This document shows, piece by piece, positions 18,825 through 29,305 of a stretch of 64,000 bases of DNA (the stretch's first letter is position 1; each line of letters opens with the position of its first letter). The notes beneath the pieces are model-generated. The model did no database searches, was not told the origin of the DNA, and saw only the letters and a list, made by a program, of their open reading frames with translations. Location: contig NC_010161.1 of the NCBI RefSeq assembly GCF_000196435.1, forward strand, positions 1,364,001-1,428,000. Direction: 5' to 3'. Position numbers and translations under genes: made by a program. This stretch comes from Bartonella tribocorum CIP 105476. GTDB lineage: Bacteria > Pseudomonadota > Alphaproteobacteria > Rhizobiales > Rhizobiaceae.

Positions 18825-19222
18825 TCATTGTGCCCTCAAAGTGAGCAACAAAATGAACCACATCATCAGCGTCACAGAAAAAATCGCCAACCGCGTAACA
18901 ATTTTTTAATTTTTTGATGAGAATAATACTTATAAAATCTGAGAGAAAAGCGTAGACCGCATTGTATACACCCGCTTTATTGGTCGCACAAACCATATCA
19001 CCCCCCCACTTTTGAAGATTTTACAATGACACTATAAAATAACAATCACACACACTATACACTTCTTAATTTTAAGGTGCTGGATATGATATCATTTCGA
19101 GAATAAAGTAAAGCCTCTTAATTCATAGAATATATCTGATTTATTGGAACTGTTACATATTAGAGACAACAAGAGACACTCCATTGATTATCGCCTGATA
19201 AGAAGCCAAAAAAAACAGATAA
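18825..19222. other. Spacer upstream of the CDI operon
   Basis: An AT-rich spacer of about 400 bp separates the CDI operon (leftward) from the restriction-enzyme remnant (rightward). It should contain the cdiB promoter, but I cannot place -35/-10 boxes with confidence. A run of seven C's sits at 19001-19007. No ORF is seen. Confidence 0.4.
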
Positions 19223-19884
19223 GAGTATAAAACTAGGTTTAAGAAGCACCTTTCGACATATCTTACTAAAATTATAATAAAAAACGATATCTTCTATTAC
19301 GTTTACGGTCTACTTCATTCAGAAGATTATCGTGATCGTTATGCTGATAATTTATGCAAAGAATTGCCTCGTATACCTTGCGTAAAAACTGCTGATGATT
19401 TTTGGAAGTTTGTAACAACAGGACATGAACTGGGTCATTTGCACGTGAATTACGAAAGCATAGAACCTTATCCAGTGACCTTTAAAAAGGGTAATCCAAA
19501 ACAGACTGAGATCTCTAATCCCGAAAAATTCTATTATGTGACCGAAATGAAATTCGCAAAAGCAGGTAAAGAGAAAGGCAAAGCCGAAAAGGATAAATCA
19601 ACTGTTATCTACAATAGCAATATTACCATAACAGATATCCCTCTTGAAGCTTATAAGTATATCGTCAATGGCAAACCCGCTCTTGAATGGGTTATGGGGC
19701 GTCAATGCGTTAAGACTGATAAAAAGAGCGGCATTGTTAATGATGCTAATCGCTATGCTGTTGAGAAACCATTGGCAATCCTGCCTACCCTCTAGAGTTG
19801 TTTCAAAGGGTGATTACCGTAAGTTTAGAAACAATGAAAATCGTAAAAAAACTACCAAAATTAGAAATAAGAGAAACTGAATAA
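19223..19884 (+). pseudogene. C-terminal remnant of a type ISP restriction-modification helicase
   Basis: An open frame from the stop at about 19220 reads NDIFYYVYGLLHSEDYRDRYADNL, PRIPCV, DFWKF, GHELGHLHVNYE, YYVTEMKFAK, ITDIPLEAYKYIVNGK and ALEWVMGRQCV. This is the conserved C-terminal target-recognition end of large DEAD/DEAH type ISP restriction enzymes (COG4889-like). After about 19775 the frame breaks (…VEKP then LAILPTL stop at 19795), and the expected ending continues one frame over as NPAYPLELFQRVITVSLETM to a TAA at 19882-19884. The helicase and methylase parts are absent upstream. Only about 220 codons of a protein normally over 1000 residues remain, so it is non-functional. A TTG at 19364 is the first plausible start, but it is internal to the homologous region. 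Confidence 0.85.
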
Positions 19885-19926
19885 CTTATAAAGCATGCTC
19901 ACATAATGGGTATGATAAACGCATAA

Positions 19927-19960
19927 GGGGTATAGAGCTTATAACCATAATCTATACCCC
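19927..19960. terminator. Inverted repeat after restriction-enzyme remnant
   Basis: There are perfect 10-bp arms, GGGGTATAGA (19927-19936) and TCTATACCCC (19951-19960), with a 14-nt loop, followed by CTTTATAAA. It could end transcription of the remnant or act as an operator for the small ORF at 20004; it lacks a strong T-run. Confidence 0.4.
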
Positions 19961-20003
19961 CTTTATAAATTGCTTACATCTAATCTTTAAAAGGAGTGTT
20001 TAT

Positions 20004-20144
20004 ATGCGTTATTCTAAAAAGAAATCATTTGCACTTTTAGATACTCTCATTTGGATTGCTTTAAGACTTTTAAGAAATCCCATCTTAAATAAAATTAGAT
20101 TTTTTTCCATTGCCTTTAAGAGATTATACCGTAATCTAAAATGA
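20004..20144 (+). CDS. Small very basic protein (46 aa)
   Basis: The ORF begins with ATG 20004, preceded by AAGGAGTG at a spacing of about 6 nt, one of the best ribosome sites in this area. The product MRYSKKKSFALL... is 46 residues with many Lys/Arg and an amphipathic or hydrophobic stretch (LDTLIWIALRLL). It could be membrane-associated. No family is recognised. Its stop TGA overlaps the ATG of the next ORF (ATGA at 20141-20144), indicating coupling. It lies between the restriction-enzyme remnant and a tRNA-Leu, an accessory position. A phage-derived or toxin-like small protein is possible but is only a guess. Confidence 0.45.
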   Translation: MRYSKKKSFALLDTLIWIALRLLRNPILNKIRFFSIAFKRLYRNLK

Positions 20145-20320
20145 GTGCTTTATTGTTATCAAAAGCTTTGTTTAAAGAGAGTTATATTCATTTTCTTATA
20201 TTACTTATAGGTTTTGAAGGTGTAAAAATCGTCCCCCCCCCTCAAAACGTATATTATTGGTTGAATTTAGAGGTTGTATTATCAATATGGGTTGTTTTTT
20301 TAAGGTCTATAAAATATTAA
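20141..20320 (+). CDS. Small hydrophobic membrane protein (59 aa), coupled to the preceding ORF
   Basis: This 59-codon ORF overlaps the 46-aa ORF by four bases (ATGA). It has two hydrophobic segments (about residues 15-25, SYIHFLILLIGF, and 42-54, NLEVVLSIWVVFL) separated by a short loop with PPP. This layout resembles tiny two-TM proteins such as holins, but no family motif is visible. The proline loop is encoded by a run of nine C's (20233-20241) that could slip and change frame. Function is unknown. Confidence 0.45.
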   Translation: MSALLLSKALFKESYIHFLILLIGFEGVKIVPPPQNVYYWLNLEVVLSIWVVFLRSIKY

Positions 20321-21016
20321 CCTATTGAAATATAATGTTTTTATTTTTTTATCGTTTTTTTATCTAAAAGGGGCAACCGTTAAAACCCAAAACCCCGTCA
20401 AAACTCACAACCATAATGGTCTTTATAGCATCTCTTATAAGTTACAAGCTATCTTTTGAAAGGCTTTAAAGGGTCATACGCTTTTCATAAGATACGCTTT
20501 AATCACTCATTAGAAATATAATTTTATCTTTTAATAAATAACTAAACAAAATGACAAAAGTCTATTAAAAAGAATATTGCTAATCTCTATAATTATCCAA
20601 TCTCTTTTTAGATGTTTTCATAACAGTCTATAAATTACAATTATCATATATCCTATTTATCGTTTCTCTTTCAAAAATACAACACTACAAGAGCCTAATC
20701 CCATTTCACAACGTTTTTTATTGAAATCGAATCGAAAAAAACCAACGCCCTTGATTCTGTGCTGTTTTGATAAGCCATAATCCAGCCCCATCCGCATATT
20801 TACCTTTAGGCAAATTTTTTACAGATAAGGTGGATAATCTATCACGCGTTCTTGTTTTCCTAATCACTTTTTAAACCACCTTTTGAATTGCGCTTTTGAC
20901 GGATTCACCAGATATCAAGGTCGTATAAAAAATACAATTTTAGAAATAAAAACAATGAGTTATAAAGGAAATAAGATAAACGACGATACCTAGTGATATT
21001 GTAGAAAATCTATAAG
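20321..21016. other. AT-rich non-coding stretch
   Basis: No ORF with a credible start or homology is visible. The sequence is A/T-rich with scattered short repeats and probably represents decayed accessory DNA before the tRNA-Leu gene. Confidence 0.5.
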
Positions 21017-21101
21017 TGGTGCGGTCGAGAAGACTCGAACTTCCACGGGTTGCCCCACAGCGACCTCAACGCTGCGCGTCTACCAATTCCGCCACGACCG
21101 C
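21017..21101 (-). tRNA. tRNA-Leu (anticodon GAG)
   Basis: Read on the minus strand from 21101: 7-bp acceptor stem GCGGTCG/CGACCGC, D-arm with AATTGGTAGAC, anticodon stem CAGCG/CGCTG around loop TTGAGGT (anticodon GAG), a class II variable arm, TTCGAGT T-loop, discriminator A and encoded CCA (21019-21017). The long variable arm fits Leu. Confidence 0.95.
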
Positions 21102-21240
21102 ACGTGGTTAAGCAAAACATTTTGGTCCTCAGCCTTTAACAAATCATAAAGAAAGGTACAAGCCAATTTTCTCTTTCCCATAATTTATTTTATCCGGACA
21201 ATTTATAATTTAATAGAGATTACTAGAAATATGGGCTTTA

Positions 21241-21861
21241 CTATGAGCTTTGAACCATCATCATAAAATGTGCTTGTGCAGCTTGATCTTTTTCATAATA
21301 ACCATGAAATTTTTTTGTAATTGTTGTAGATCCCTGCTTTTGGATTCCTCTCATAGCCATACACATGTGTTCAGCCTCAATCAATACGGCCACACCACGA
21401 GGTTTCAGATGCATTTCTAAAGCATGAGCCACTTGCGCTGTCATAGCTTCTTGTGTTTGTAAACGACGAGAAAAAATATCTACAACACGCGCAATTTTTG
21501 AAAGACCAACAATTTTTGTATCAGGAAGATAGGCTATGTGCGCTTTCCCAATAATCGGAATCATATGATGTTCACAGTGCGAATAAAAAGGAATATTTTT
21601 TACAATTACCGATTCATTGTATCCTGAAACTTCTTCAAAAACTGTTCCCAAGGTTTCTTCTACTGATTGACGATAACCATTAAAAAGCTCGTGATATGCC
21701 TTAGCTATACGTTTTGGAGTCTCTAAAAGCCCTTCTCTCCTTGGATTTTCCCCTACCCATAAGAGTAATGTACGAATCGCCTCTTCCACCTCTTCAATAC
21801 TCGGACGTTTTTCTTCAGATAAAAAAGAATCCTTTGCGCCTTCTTTAACAACATTACGCAT
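21241..21861 (-). CDS. folE: GTP cyclohydrolase I
   Basis: FolE converts GTP to 7,8-dihydroneopterin triphosphate, the first step of folate (and pterin) synthesis, as a cytoplasmic homodecamer. The 206-residue product has the family motifs: zinc ligands C96 and H99 in SHCEHHMIP, the third ligand C167 in EHMCMAMRG, and the [14 protein letters not shown] helix at 132-144. Its length is normal for the family with a slightly extended N-terminus (residues 1-20 are variable). It is transcribed divergently from the Fe-S scaffold gene at 21987, so the 125-bp gap holds both promoters. Confidence 0.96.
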   Translation of the reverse strand: MRNVVKEGAKDSFLSEEKRPSIEEVEEAIRTLLLWVGENPRREGLLETPKRIAKAYHELFNGYRQSVEETLGTVFEEVSGYNESVIVKNIPFYSHCEHHMIPIIGKAHIAYLPDTKIVGLSKIARVVDIFSRRLQTQEAMTAQVAHALEMHLKPRGVAVLIEAEHMCMAMRGIQKQGSTTITKKFHGYYEKDQAAQAHFMMMVQSS

Positions 21862-21986
21862 TCAAAAACTCCAACCTTACTCTATACAAAATATTTGCGA
21901 CAAACCTATTACATTTTGTATAATCTCTATATAAGCGAATTAAAAGTTTAAACAATCACGTCTTTCAAAATTTCAGACAATAGTGC

Positions 21987-22448
21987 ATGATTGATAATAT
22001 CTATAGTGATAAAATACTTGAATATGCTGCACATATAAGCAGAATTGGGCGTCTTAATAATCCTGATGCGACATCAAAAAAACATGCACATCCTTGCGGC
22101 TCAACAATCACTGTAGATTTAAAGGTGGAAAATCATATCGTGACAAATTTTTCTCATGAAATACACGCATGTGTGCTAGGGCAAGCCTCAGCGTCGCTTT
22201 TAGCATCTCATATTATCGGTCAAACAACACAAGATCTTAAAATATTACGTAAAGTTATCTATCAAATGCTAACGCAAGATGGTCCTTCCCCTCAAGCTCC
22301 CTTTGAGGATTTTTCTTGCTTACAGCCCATTAAAGACTATAAAGTGCGCCATGCTGCAACACTACTCCCCTTTGATGCAACGATAGACTGCATTCAACAA
22401 ATTGAAAAAAATAAATGCTCAAATCACAGTTTCAACAAAAAAAAATGA
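21987..22448 (+). CDS. IscU/NifU-like iron-sulfur cluster scaffold protein
   Basis: The 153-residue product has the U-type scaffold architecture with three conserved cysteines: C37 in HPCGSTITVDL, C62 in HACVLGQASASLLA and C111 in FSCLQPIKDY. The RHAATLLPF block near 121-129 is also typical. Such proteins assemble a [2Fe-2S] or [4Fe-4S] cluster from IscS/SufS sulfur and pass it to apo-proteins. The stop codon overlaps the yidD start (ATGA at 22445-22448), so the two are co-translated. The C-terminal tail, rich in Lys/Asn, is longer than the core and looks non-essential. Confidence 0.88.
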   Translation: MIDNIYSDKILEYAAHISRIGRLNNPDATSKKHAHPCGSTITVDLKVENHIVTNFSHEIHACVLGQASASLLASHIIGQTTQDLKILRKVIYQMLTQDGPSPQAPFEDFSCLQPIKDYKVRHAATLLPFDATIDCIQQIEKNKCSNHSFNKKK

Positions 22449-22765
22449 CTCGAAATTACACCGGCGCTTGGCAAAAAACACCTGGACGATTATTGGGTAT
22501 TTTCTTAATACGTTTCTATCAAATAACACTTTCGAGCCTTATAGGCAATCAGTGTCGCCATGCCCCAACTTGTTCAGAATATATATATGAAGCAATCGCA
22601 CGCCATGGGCTTTGGGCTGGTGCATGGATGGGACTCTTTCGTATTATGCGTTGTGGTCCCTTTGGAACAGATGGCTTTGATCCAGTCCCTCCCTCGCTTG
22701 GACACTCTTGCTGTTTTTATAAACCTTGGCGTTACTGGAAAATTTCTGACAAACACAACAAATAA
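22445..22765 (+). CDS. yidD: Membrane protein insertion efficiency factor YidD
   Basis: The 106-residue product (from MTRNYTG) carries the YidD core: a hydrophobic N-terminal helix, then CRHAPTCSEY and YEAIARHGLWAGAWMGLFRIMRCGPF, followed by GxDPVPP. YidD helps YidC-mediated insertion at the inner membrane. An in-frame start 30 nt earlier exists (22415), but the ATG at 22445 gives the four-base overlap with the upstream stop and fits the family length. It forms a two-gene unit with the Fe-S scaffold and precedes thrS. Confidence 0.92.
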   Translation: MTRNYTGAWQKTPGRLLGIFLIRFYQITLSSLIGNQCRHAPTCSEYIYEAIARHGLWAGAWMGLFRIMRCGPFGTDGFDPVPPSLGHSCCFYKPWRYWKISDKHNK

Positions 22766-22877
22766 TCCTTTTCTTTTTTCGCATGTATTGATAAAAAAAT
22801 TAATCTATAAGCTTTTTACTCAGTTTTCACGAAACCATCCGCAATCGTTGGCGGAATTGGATTAAGAGGGTGTTTTT

Positions 22878-24854
22878 ATGTCTTGCTCTATTTCTCTTTC
22901 TTTTCCCGATGGTTCAAAACGTAATTACCCCGCCGAAATGACAGGCTTGGAATTAGCAGAATCCATTTCAAAATCACTCGCAAAAAAAGCTGTTGCCTAT
23001 AGTCTTGATGGCATCACGCGAGATCTATCGGATTCATTAGGACAATCTGGTCAAGTAGAGATTATTACACGAGAAGACTCACGTGCTCTTGAGCTCATAA
23101 GACATGATTGTGCCCATGTTCTTGCTGAAGCAGTGCAAGAACTCTTTCCTGAAACGCAAGTAACAATAGGTCCTGTAATTGAAAATGGATTCTATTATGA
23201 TTTTGCACGCCAGCAACCTTTCACATTAGATGATCTCACCATCATTGAAAAGAAAATGCGTGAAATTATCCAACGCAATAAACCTTTTAGAAAAGAAATT
23301 TGGTCTCGTGAAAAAGCCAGAAGAGTTTTTTCTGAGAAAAAGGAATTTTATAAAGTTGAACTTATTAATAGCATCCCGGACAATCAAGATTTAAAAATCT
23401 ATTATCAAGGAGAGTGGTTTGATCTTTGTCGCGGACCGCACATGCAATCTACAGGGCAAATAGGAAATGCTTTCAAATTAATGAAAGTTGCAGGAGCTTA
23501 CTGGCGTGGCGATGCCAATAATCCAATGCTCACGAGAATTTATGGAACAGCATTTGCAAATGAAAATGACTTAAAAGCCTACCTCCATATGCTAGAAGAA
23601 GCTGAAAAACGTGATCATCGCCGCTTAGGACGTGAGATGGACTTATTTCATTTTCAAGAAGAAGGTCCAGGAATGATTTTTTGGCACCAAAAAGGCTGGA
23701 AAATGTTCCAAAATTTGATCAACTATATGCGTAGACGCCTTGATGATCACCAATATGCCGAAGTTAATGCACCACAAGTTCTCGATAGGTCACTTTGGGA
23801 AATATCAGGGCATTGGGGCTGGTATAAGGAAAACATGTTCAAAGCAATTCCAGCAGCAGAAGATTTAGACCATGAGCATATTTATGCCCTTAAACCAATG
23901 AATTGTCCTGGTCATGTGCAAATTTTTAAACATGGTTTGAAATCTTATCGTGATTTGCCTATTAGACTTGCTGAGTTTGGTCTTGTTCATCGTTATGAGC
24001 CTTCAGGCTCTTTGCATGGTCTGATGCGTGTGCGTAGTTTTACACAAGACGATGCGCATATTTTTTGTACTGATGAACAATTAGCCGCTGAATGCCTCAG
24101 TATTAATGACCTTATTTTATCAACTTATGCGGATTTTGGTTTTAAAGAAATCAGCCTTAAGCTTTCAACACGTCCAGAAAAACGAGTTGGATCTGATGCA
24201 TTATGGGATCATGCAGAAAGTATCATGGAATCTGTCCTTAAAACGATTGAAACAAAATTTGCGGGACAAATCAAAACGAGCATCCTTCCAGGTGAAGGAG
24301 CCTTTTATGGTCCAAAATTTGAATATACACTAAAGGATGCTATCGGTCGTGAATGGCAATGTGGAACAACACAACTAGACTTTAATCTTCCTGAACGTTT
24401 TGGTGCATTCTACATTGATAAAGATTCAGAAAAACGCCAGCCTGTTATGATTCATCGTGCCATTTTTGGATCAATGGAACGTTTTCTTGGTATATTAATC
24501 GAAAATTTTGCTGGACATATGCCGCTTTGGCTTGCTCCTGAACAAATTGTTGTTGCAACAATTACATCTGAAGCCAATGAATATGCCCAAAAAATAACGG
24601 CAAGACTTAAAGCCGTTGGGCTTTCGGCAACAACAGATCTCCGTAATGAGAAAATTAATTATAAGATACGAGAACATTCTTTACAAAAAGTCCCCGTCAT
24701 CTTGGTCTGTGGTAAACGTGAAGCTGAAACCAACAGCGTAAATATGCGTCGCTTAGGAAGTCCGAATCAAACCCTTTTATCTGTAGAAGATGCGATTAAG
24801 CAACTCTCAAATGAGTCCACGCCTCCAGATTTACAGCGTGTAATAAATGCATAA
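22878..24854 (+). CDS. thrS: Threonyl-tRNA synthetase
   Basis: The 658-residue class II synthetase charges tRNA-Thr. In order it has the N-terminal TGS domain (1-60), the N2/SAD editing domain with HDCAHVLAE (HxxxH) and the FDLCRGPHM motif, the catalytic core with class II motifs ([77 protein letters not shown]), and the C-terminal anticodon-binding domain from about 545. Length and motifs are complete. It is preceded by GAGGGTG 10 nt before the ATG. No T-box or similar leader was seen. Confidence 0.97.
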   Translation: MSCSISLSFPDGSKRNYPAEMTGLELAESISKSLAKKAVAYSLDGITRDLSDSLGQSGQVEIITREDSRALELIRHDCAHVLAEAVQELFPETQVTIGPVIENGFYYDFARQQPFTLDDLTIIEKKMREIIQRNKPFRKEIWSREKARRVFSEKKEFYKVELINSIPDNQDLKIYYQGEWFDLCRGPHMQSTGQIGNAFKLMKVAGAYWRGDANNPMLTRIYGTAFANENDLKAYLHMLEEAEKRDHRRLGREMDLFHFQEEGPGMIFWHQKGWKMFQNLINYMRRRLDDHQYAEVNAPQVLDRSLWEISGHWGWYKENMFKAIPAAEDLDHEHIYALKPMNCPGHVQIFKHGLKSYRDLPIRLAEFGLVHRYEPSGSLHGLMRVRSFTQDDAHIFCTDEQLAAECLSINDLILSTYADFGFKEISLKLSTRPEKRVGSDALWDHAESIMESVLKTIETKFAGQIKTSILPGEGAFYGPKFEYTLKDAIGREWQCGTTQLDFNLPERFGAFYIDKDSEKRQPVMIHRAIFGSMERFLGILIENFAGHMPLWLAPEQIVVATITSEANEYAQKITARLKAVGLSATTDLRNEKINYKIREHSLQKVPVILVCGKREAETNSVNMRRLGSPNQTLLSVEDAIKQLSNESTPPDLQRVINA

Positions 24855-25971
24855 TATCATAAAAGATGGTGAGGCATTAATTTTTTTTACTATAAATCAT
24901 CAATTTTTATACAAGATCAAACGGTTTGATAGGTGTAGTGTTTTTCGGTTTCATACATGATGACTAATCATTAGTAAAAATTACGTGATCACCTTTAGAG
25001 ACCAATTTGTGAAAAAGTTAAATATAAGAGCCATAAGCTCTTTAAATGCAAAAGTTGTAGACGATTGAATATAAATGACTAACTAATAGCATTCATCTTT
25101 TATCTTCATAATAGGAAGATGATGCGACTATCATAAATAAATTGTTGCGATAATGACATCAACATCAAGCAAGAAAACTAAAAACAGGATTATCAAATAC
25201 GTAAATGAGTCGAATAACGATGTGTTTTATTCATAAAATATACCTTTATGAATAAAGACAGCGCTTTTATTTACAAGGATAATATACCGTTATTCATATT
25301 AAACAAGAATCTTAAATATCATGGGGATTCTCTCATTTAAAATCTGTTTATGCTGCAGCAATCAAAATCATTCGTTTGCACGTGACAAGTGGAGAAGCTC
25401 GTGTGGATAAAAAACTATTTAGAAATAACTAAACAAATACCTAAACCGTTTCAAATGCCAAGAGCTTGTTGCAACACTGGCGTTGACAAAATATGTGTTA
25501 CTTCTTCACAAGTGTAAAAATAGTGCTGCCCAATAAATTTAACACTATAGCACTCATTGATAGGCGCGCTATCACAAAATGGACTTGAGAAATCTTAAGA
25601 AAGATCTCTTAAAAACGAATATGTAAATGACCCCCTAATAACATTCTATAAAAGCACCTCGCAATCTATACTGATGAGATATACAGCTTTAACTTCTCTC
25701 GAAAGTTATAAAGCTAAATCAAAGGAGAATGATAAAATTCGACATTCTTTCCTCTCCTCGTATTTGAGCAAATGAGGAACCCTTACTAAAAAAACAGTCA
25801 ACTATACAACATGTTAGATTTGCTGCTCGTTTAACATATAAAGCTCATGCTACACTTAAAACATCTAAATGTCCACAAAACACATTGCTGTACTAAACGC
25901 TAAATATTGATTTATAAAAAACTTTTAAAACACATGTTTTGTTAACAAAGAAGCAATATAAAATATTATTG
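24855..25971. other. Long AT-rich intergenic stretch with a diverged repeat
   Basis: There is no supportable gene in 1.1 kb. The stretch about 25355-25640 is similar to 60617-60880 (shared words CAATCAAAATCAT, TGCACGT, CGTGTGGATAAAAA, TTGCAACA, TTCACAAG), so both probably descend from one ancestral sequence. The rest shows no structure I can name. Confidence 0.5.
25355..25640 (+). repeat. Diverged dispersed repeat, copy A
   Basis: This is homologous by eye to 60617-60880 in the same orientation. The most conserved part reads TGCACGTGACAAG...CGTGTGGATAAAAA. A short frame here would read KIIRLHVTSGEARVDKKLF before a stop; the other copy has stops or shifts, so I take both as decayed. Confidence 0.5.
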
Positions 25972-26475
25972 TTATCGCGCTCTATCAAGAACACGCTTAC
26001 ATTCAATGAGTTCAAATAGGGTTTCTTGCAACAATGCTTTATCGGTTTTATCTTTATAAAGATTCACAGAACCAACAGAGGTTTCTCCCTCATTCCTCAT
26101 GAAACTCAAAAGTCCAAAAGAAGATTTCTTAGGTTTATTGTTGGTATTTTCAAAAGTTTGTCCTGCATGTTTTTTCTCTATAACAACATTCATGGCATCA
26201 AGATCGCCATTACCAAATGCAGTCACAAAAGCAACACCATTTTCTTTCAAAAGACGCTGTACACCTTTTATTGTATAACCCTGATCGTACAATAGCTGCT
26301 TAATACCATTGAGCAAATCAACATCAACGGGACGATAGTAACGCCTTCCCCCCCCACGTTTCATTGGCTTAATCTGCCTAAAACGTGTTTCCCAGAATCT
26401 TAAGACATGCTGCGGAAGCTCCAACAATTCGGCTACTTCGCTAATTGTGCGAAAAGCATCAGAGCTTTTATCCAT
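25972..26475 (-). CDS. MerR family transcriptional regulator
   Basis: The 167-residue product has an N-terminal winged helix of the MerR class (residues 9-75): [40 protein letters not shown], then [11 protein letters not shown]. The C-terminal part (about 90-167) is short and without the metal-binding cysteines of MerR/CueR, so its signal is unknown. It sits downstream of ihfA on the same strand, with the plsX-fabH-ihfA-merR order conserved in Rhizobiales. The GGGG-encoding region contains a run of eight G's. Confidence 0.9.
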   Translation of the reverse strand: MDKSSDAFRTISEVAELLELPQHVLRFWETRFRQIKPMKRGGGRRYYRPVDVDLLNGIKQLLYDQGYTIKGVQRLLKENGVAFVTAFGNGDLDAMNVVIEKKHAGQTFENTNNKPKKSSFGLLSFMRNEGETSVGSVNLYKDKTDKALLQETLFELIECKRVLDRAR

Positions 26476-26654
26476 TTTGCAACACCTTATCTAAAATACG
26501 ACAAATGATTTGATCATGATTCATTACGTCTCAATCTCTCAACAAGATTAGTCAAAAATAGGACTTTGACTACTTACTAAACAGTCTTTTTTTAAACACA
26601 GATCTTTATTTTATATATTTCTTAACAAATACCAAACATTACAATAGCATTTAT

Positions 26655-26978
26655 TTATAAAAGATCTTTTTTCTGTTTTGCACGATGCGAATCTAAAATT
26701 CTCTGTTTAAGGATATTCGCAGCTTTAAACGTCACAACACGTCGCGGAGGAATAGGTGCTTCAACACCCGTTTTGGGATTGCGTCCAATACGTTCATTCT
26801 TACTGCGAACCTGAAAAGTTGCAAAAGAAGATAATTTAACCGCTTCACCTCTTACAAGTGAGTTGCAAATCTCATCCAAAACCAATTCGACCAAAGCTGC
26901 TGATTCAGTATGTGACAAGCCCACTTTTTTACAAACTACGCTCGCTAAATCTGCACGCGTTACTGTCTTACTTGTCAT
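26655..26978 (-). CDS. ihfA: Integration host factor subunit alpha
   Basis: The 107-residue HU/IHF-family protein bends DNA as a heterodimer with IhfB. It has [16 protein letters not shown] at the N-terminus, [22 protein letters not shown] and [11 protein letters not shown] at the DNA-binding arm (Pro-tipped beta ribbon), and a C-terminal helix. I chose the ATG at 26978 because TAGGTGG lies just upstream; a longer frame starting from the GTG at 26987 would overlap that ribosome site. It is followed by merR and preceded by fabH. Confidence 0.95.
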   Translation of the reverse strand: MTSKTVTRADLASVVCKKVGLSHTESAALVELVLDEICNSLVRGEAVKLSSFATFQVRSKNERIGRNPKTGVEAPIPPRRVVTFKAANILKQRILDSHRAKQKKDLL

Positions 26979-27055
26979 TATAACCACCTATTCAAATATT
27001 AAAAATTACAAAATGACTTATATGTTTTATTCAAATATGGTCAAGTAACCATAAT

Positions 27056-28030
27056 TTACCAACGAATAAGAATTGCTCCCCATGTAAATCCACCTCCCAT
27101 AGCTTCTAACATGATAAGATCTCCTCTTTTTATTCTTCCATCGCAAAGAGCTGTTGTTAAAGCCAATGGAACTGATGCCGCAGATGTATTACCATGTTTA
27201 TCCACAGTAATCACAACTTTATCTGATGAAATTTTCAGTTTTTTAGCAGATGCTTCAATAATGCGCTTATTAGCCTGATGAGGTACAAACCAATCTAATT
27301 GTGAAGAATCCATACCCGCAGCTGCAAAACAATCATCAACCACATCCGTTATCATACCCACAGCATATTTAAAAACTTCTCGTCCTTCCATACGCAAATA
27401 GCCTGTCGTTTGTGTTGTTGAAGGTCCACCATCAACATACAATTTATCAATATAAGCACCATCAGAACGCAGTTTTGCAGACAATATACCACGCTGAAAA
27501 GCAATTCCCCCCTCAATTTCTTCTGCTTCCAAAACAGCGGCTCCAGCACCATCACCAAATAAAACACATGTCGTACGATCTTCCCAATCTAAAATTCGAG
27601 AAAATGTATCGGATCCAATAACTAAAATTCTTTTAGCTGCTCCACAGCGTAAATAAGAATCTCCTGTTGTTAAAGCAAAAATAAAACCCGAGCAAACAGC
27701 TTGAATATCAAAAGCAAATCCATGGTTCATTCCCAAAGCATACTGAATTTCAACAGCAGAAGCAGGAAAAGTGCGATTTGGCGTTGAGGTTGCTAAAATA
27801 ATACAATCAATATCCTTTATTGTAAGACCAGCATTTATAAGGGCTGCTTGTGCAGCTTTAACACCTAAAGAAACCGTTGTTTCATTTTCATTGGCAATAT
27901 AACGTTGATGTATTCCTGTACGTTGAACAATCCATGCATCTGATGTTTCAACAAACTTAGCAAGCTCATCATTTGATAAACTTCTTTTCGGCAAAGCACT
28001 TCCTACACCCCGTATAATTGATCGAATCAT
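27056..28030 (-). CDS. fabH: 3-oxoacyl-ACP synthase III
   Basis: FabH condenses acetyl-CoA with malonyl-ACP to start type II fatty acid synthesis. The 324-residue protein has the complete catalytic triad: C113 in AVCSGF, H251 in VPHQANKRI and N281 in [13 protein letters not shown]-like C-terminal glycine residues ([16 protein letters not shown]) end the protein as usual. It follows plsX with a gap of about 50 bp, the usual plsX-fabH order linking phospholipid and fatty acid synthesis. Confidence 0.97.
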   Translation of the reverse strand: MIRSIIRGVGSALPKRSLSNDELAKFVETSDAWIVQRTGIHQRYIANENETTVSLGVKAAQAALINAGLTIKDIDCIILATSTPNRTFPASAVEIQYALGMNHGFAFDIQAVCSGFIFALTTGDSYLRCGAAKRILVIGSDTFSRILDWEDRTTCVLFGDGAGAAVLEAEEIEGGIAFQRGILSAKLRSDGAYIDKLYVDGGPSTTQTTGYLRMEGREVFKYAVGMITDVVDDCFAAAGMDSSQLDWFVPHQANKRIIEASAKKLKISSDKVVITVDKHGNTSAASVPLALTTALCDGRIKRGDLIMLEAMGGGFTWGAILIRW

Positions 28031-28079
28031 TCAGCTCTTACCTTTTCTTCAGATTTTTCACTTCCATTATAAGAGCTCA

Positions 28080-29165
28080 TCATAAGGATTCTCCACTCAT
28101 CGCCGCTTCATCTTCCTGATCAAAAAGTGTTTCTTTATTTTCATGAAACCGCCGTAAATCAGCCGTTATTTTTTTTAAAAGTCCGTTATTAACCATTTCA
28201 TAACCAACACGGATAGCAGAGGCAAAACCATTCGCATTAGCACTGCCGTGACTTTTTATGACGACACCGTTCAAACCTAAAAGTACGCCCCCATTCACCC
28301 TATCGGGATCCATTTTGTTTTTCAGTGTACGAAAAGCACGCCGCGATAAAAAATAACCAAGAGATGTTAAAAAAGAACTGCGCATTGCAGAATTTAAAAT
28401 CTCTGCGATCTGCCGCGCGGTCCCTTCTGCAGTTTTTAAAGCAATATTACCAGAAAACCCTTCTGTTACAACAACATCGACCGTTCCTTTTCCAATGTCA
28501 TTACCCTCAACAAATCCTTTATATTCCAATCCTTCTAATTGCACTTCACGCAATATCATTCCTGCTTTTTTTATTTCATAAAGTCCTTTAGCTTCTTCCA
28601 CCCCCACATTTAAAAGCCCAACACTTGGTTTTTCAGTGTGATATAAAGCACGAAACATACCCGCTCCCATAACCGCCAAATCAACCAACTGACTAGCAGA
28701 TGCACCAATTGTTGCTCCAATATCTAAAACGATACTCTCACTGCGAAGTGTTGGCCAAATACCTGCAATACCAGGTCGTTCAGCCTCTGCCAACATTTTT
28801 AAACAAAAATAAGACATAGCCATAAGTGCCCCCGTATTACCAGCAGAAACGCAAGCATCAGCTTCACCATTTTTTACCGCTTCAATGGCATACCACATTG
28901 ATGATTTACCACGTCCATTGCGAAGGGCTTGGCTTGGCTTTTCATCCATGCGTGTATAGCTTTCTGTAGGAAAAAAGCGCGATATAGAATCCAAACAGGG
29001 ATATTTTTTTAAAACTGGCTTAACGACCTCTTCTATCCCATAAAACAGAAAATAAATATTTGACAAATATTTTTGGACAATTGCTGCTCCTGCAATAGCT
29101 ACTTCTGGATCGTAATCACCACCCATGACATCCACAGAAATTCTAATCACGCTTGCATATCCCAC
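28080..29165 (-). CDS. plsX: Phosphate acyltransferase PlsX
   Basis: PlsX makes acyl-phosphate from acyl-ACP for PlsY. The protein has [13 protein letters not shown] at the N-terminus, [20 protein letters not shown] and a [10 protein letters not shown] motif, all family signatures. Length is about 356-361 residues depending on start: GTG at 29165 gives [10 protein letters not shown], whereas the GTG at 29150 gives the more usual [11 protein letters not shown] beginning; neither has a strong ribosome site. The C-terminal tail ([14 protein letters not shown]) is non-conserved. It heads plsX-fabH, with the DUF177 gene upstream. Confidence 0.95.
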
Positions 29166-29305
29166 ATCTTTTCATTTACATTTTTAAACGCACATTATGA
29201 TTTTTGGTAACTCAAACTCATAAAACATATCTTGCGAAAATAGATCCGCAGAAAATACCGTTTTTATCGCAGTATACAATAGATAATTTTTTTATGTTTT
29301 TACAA

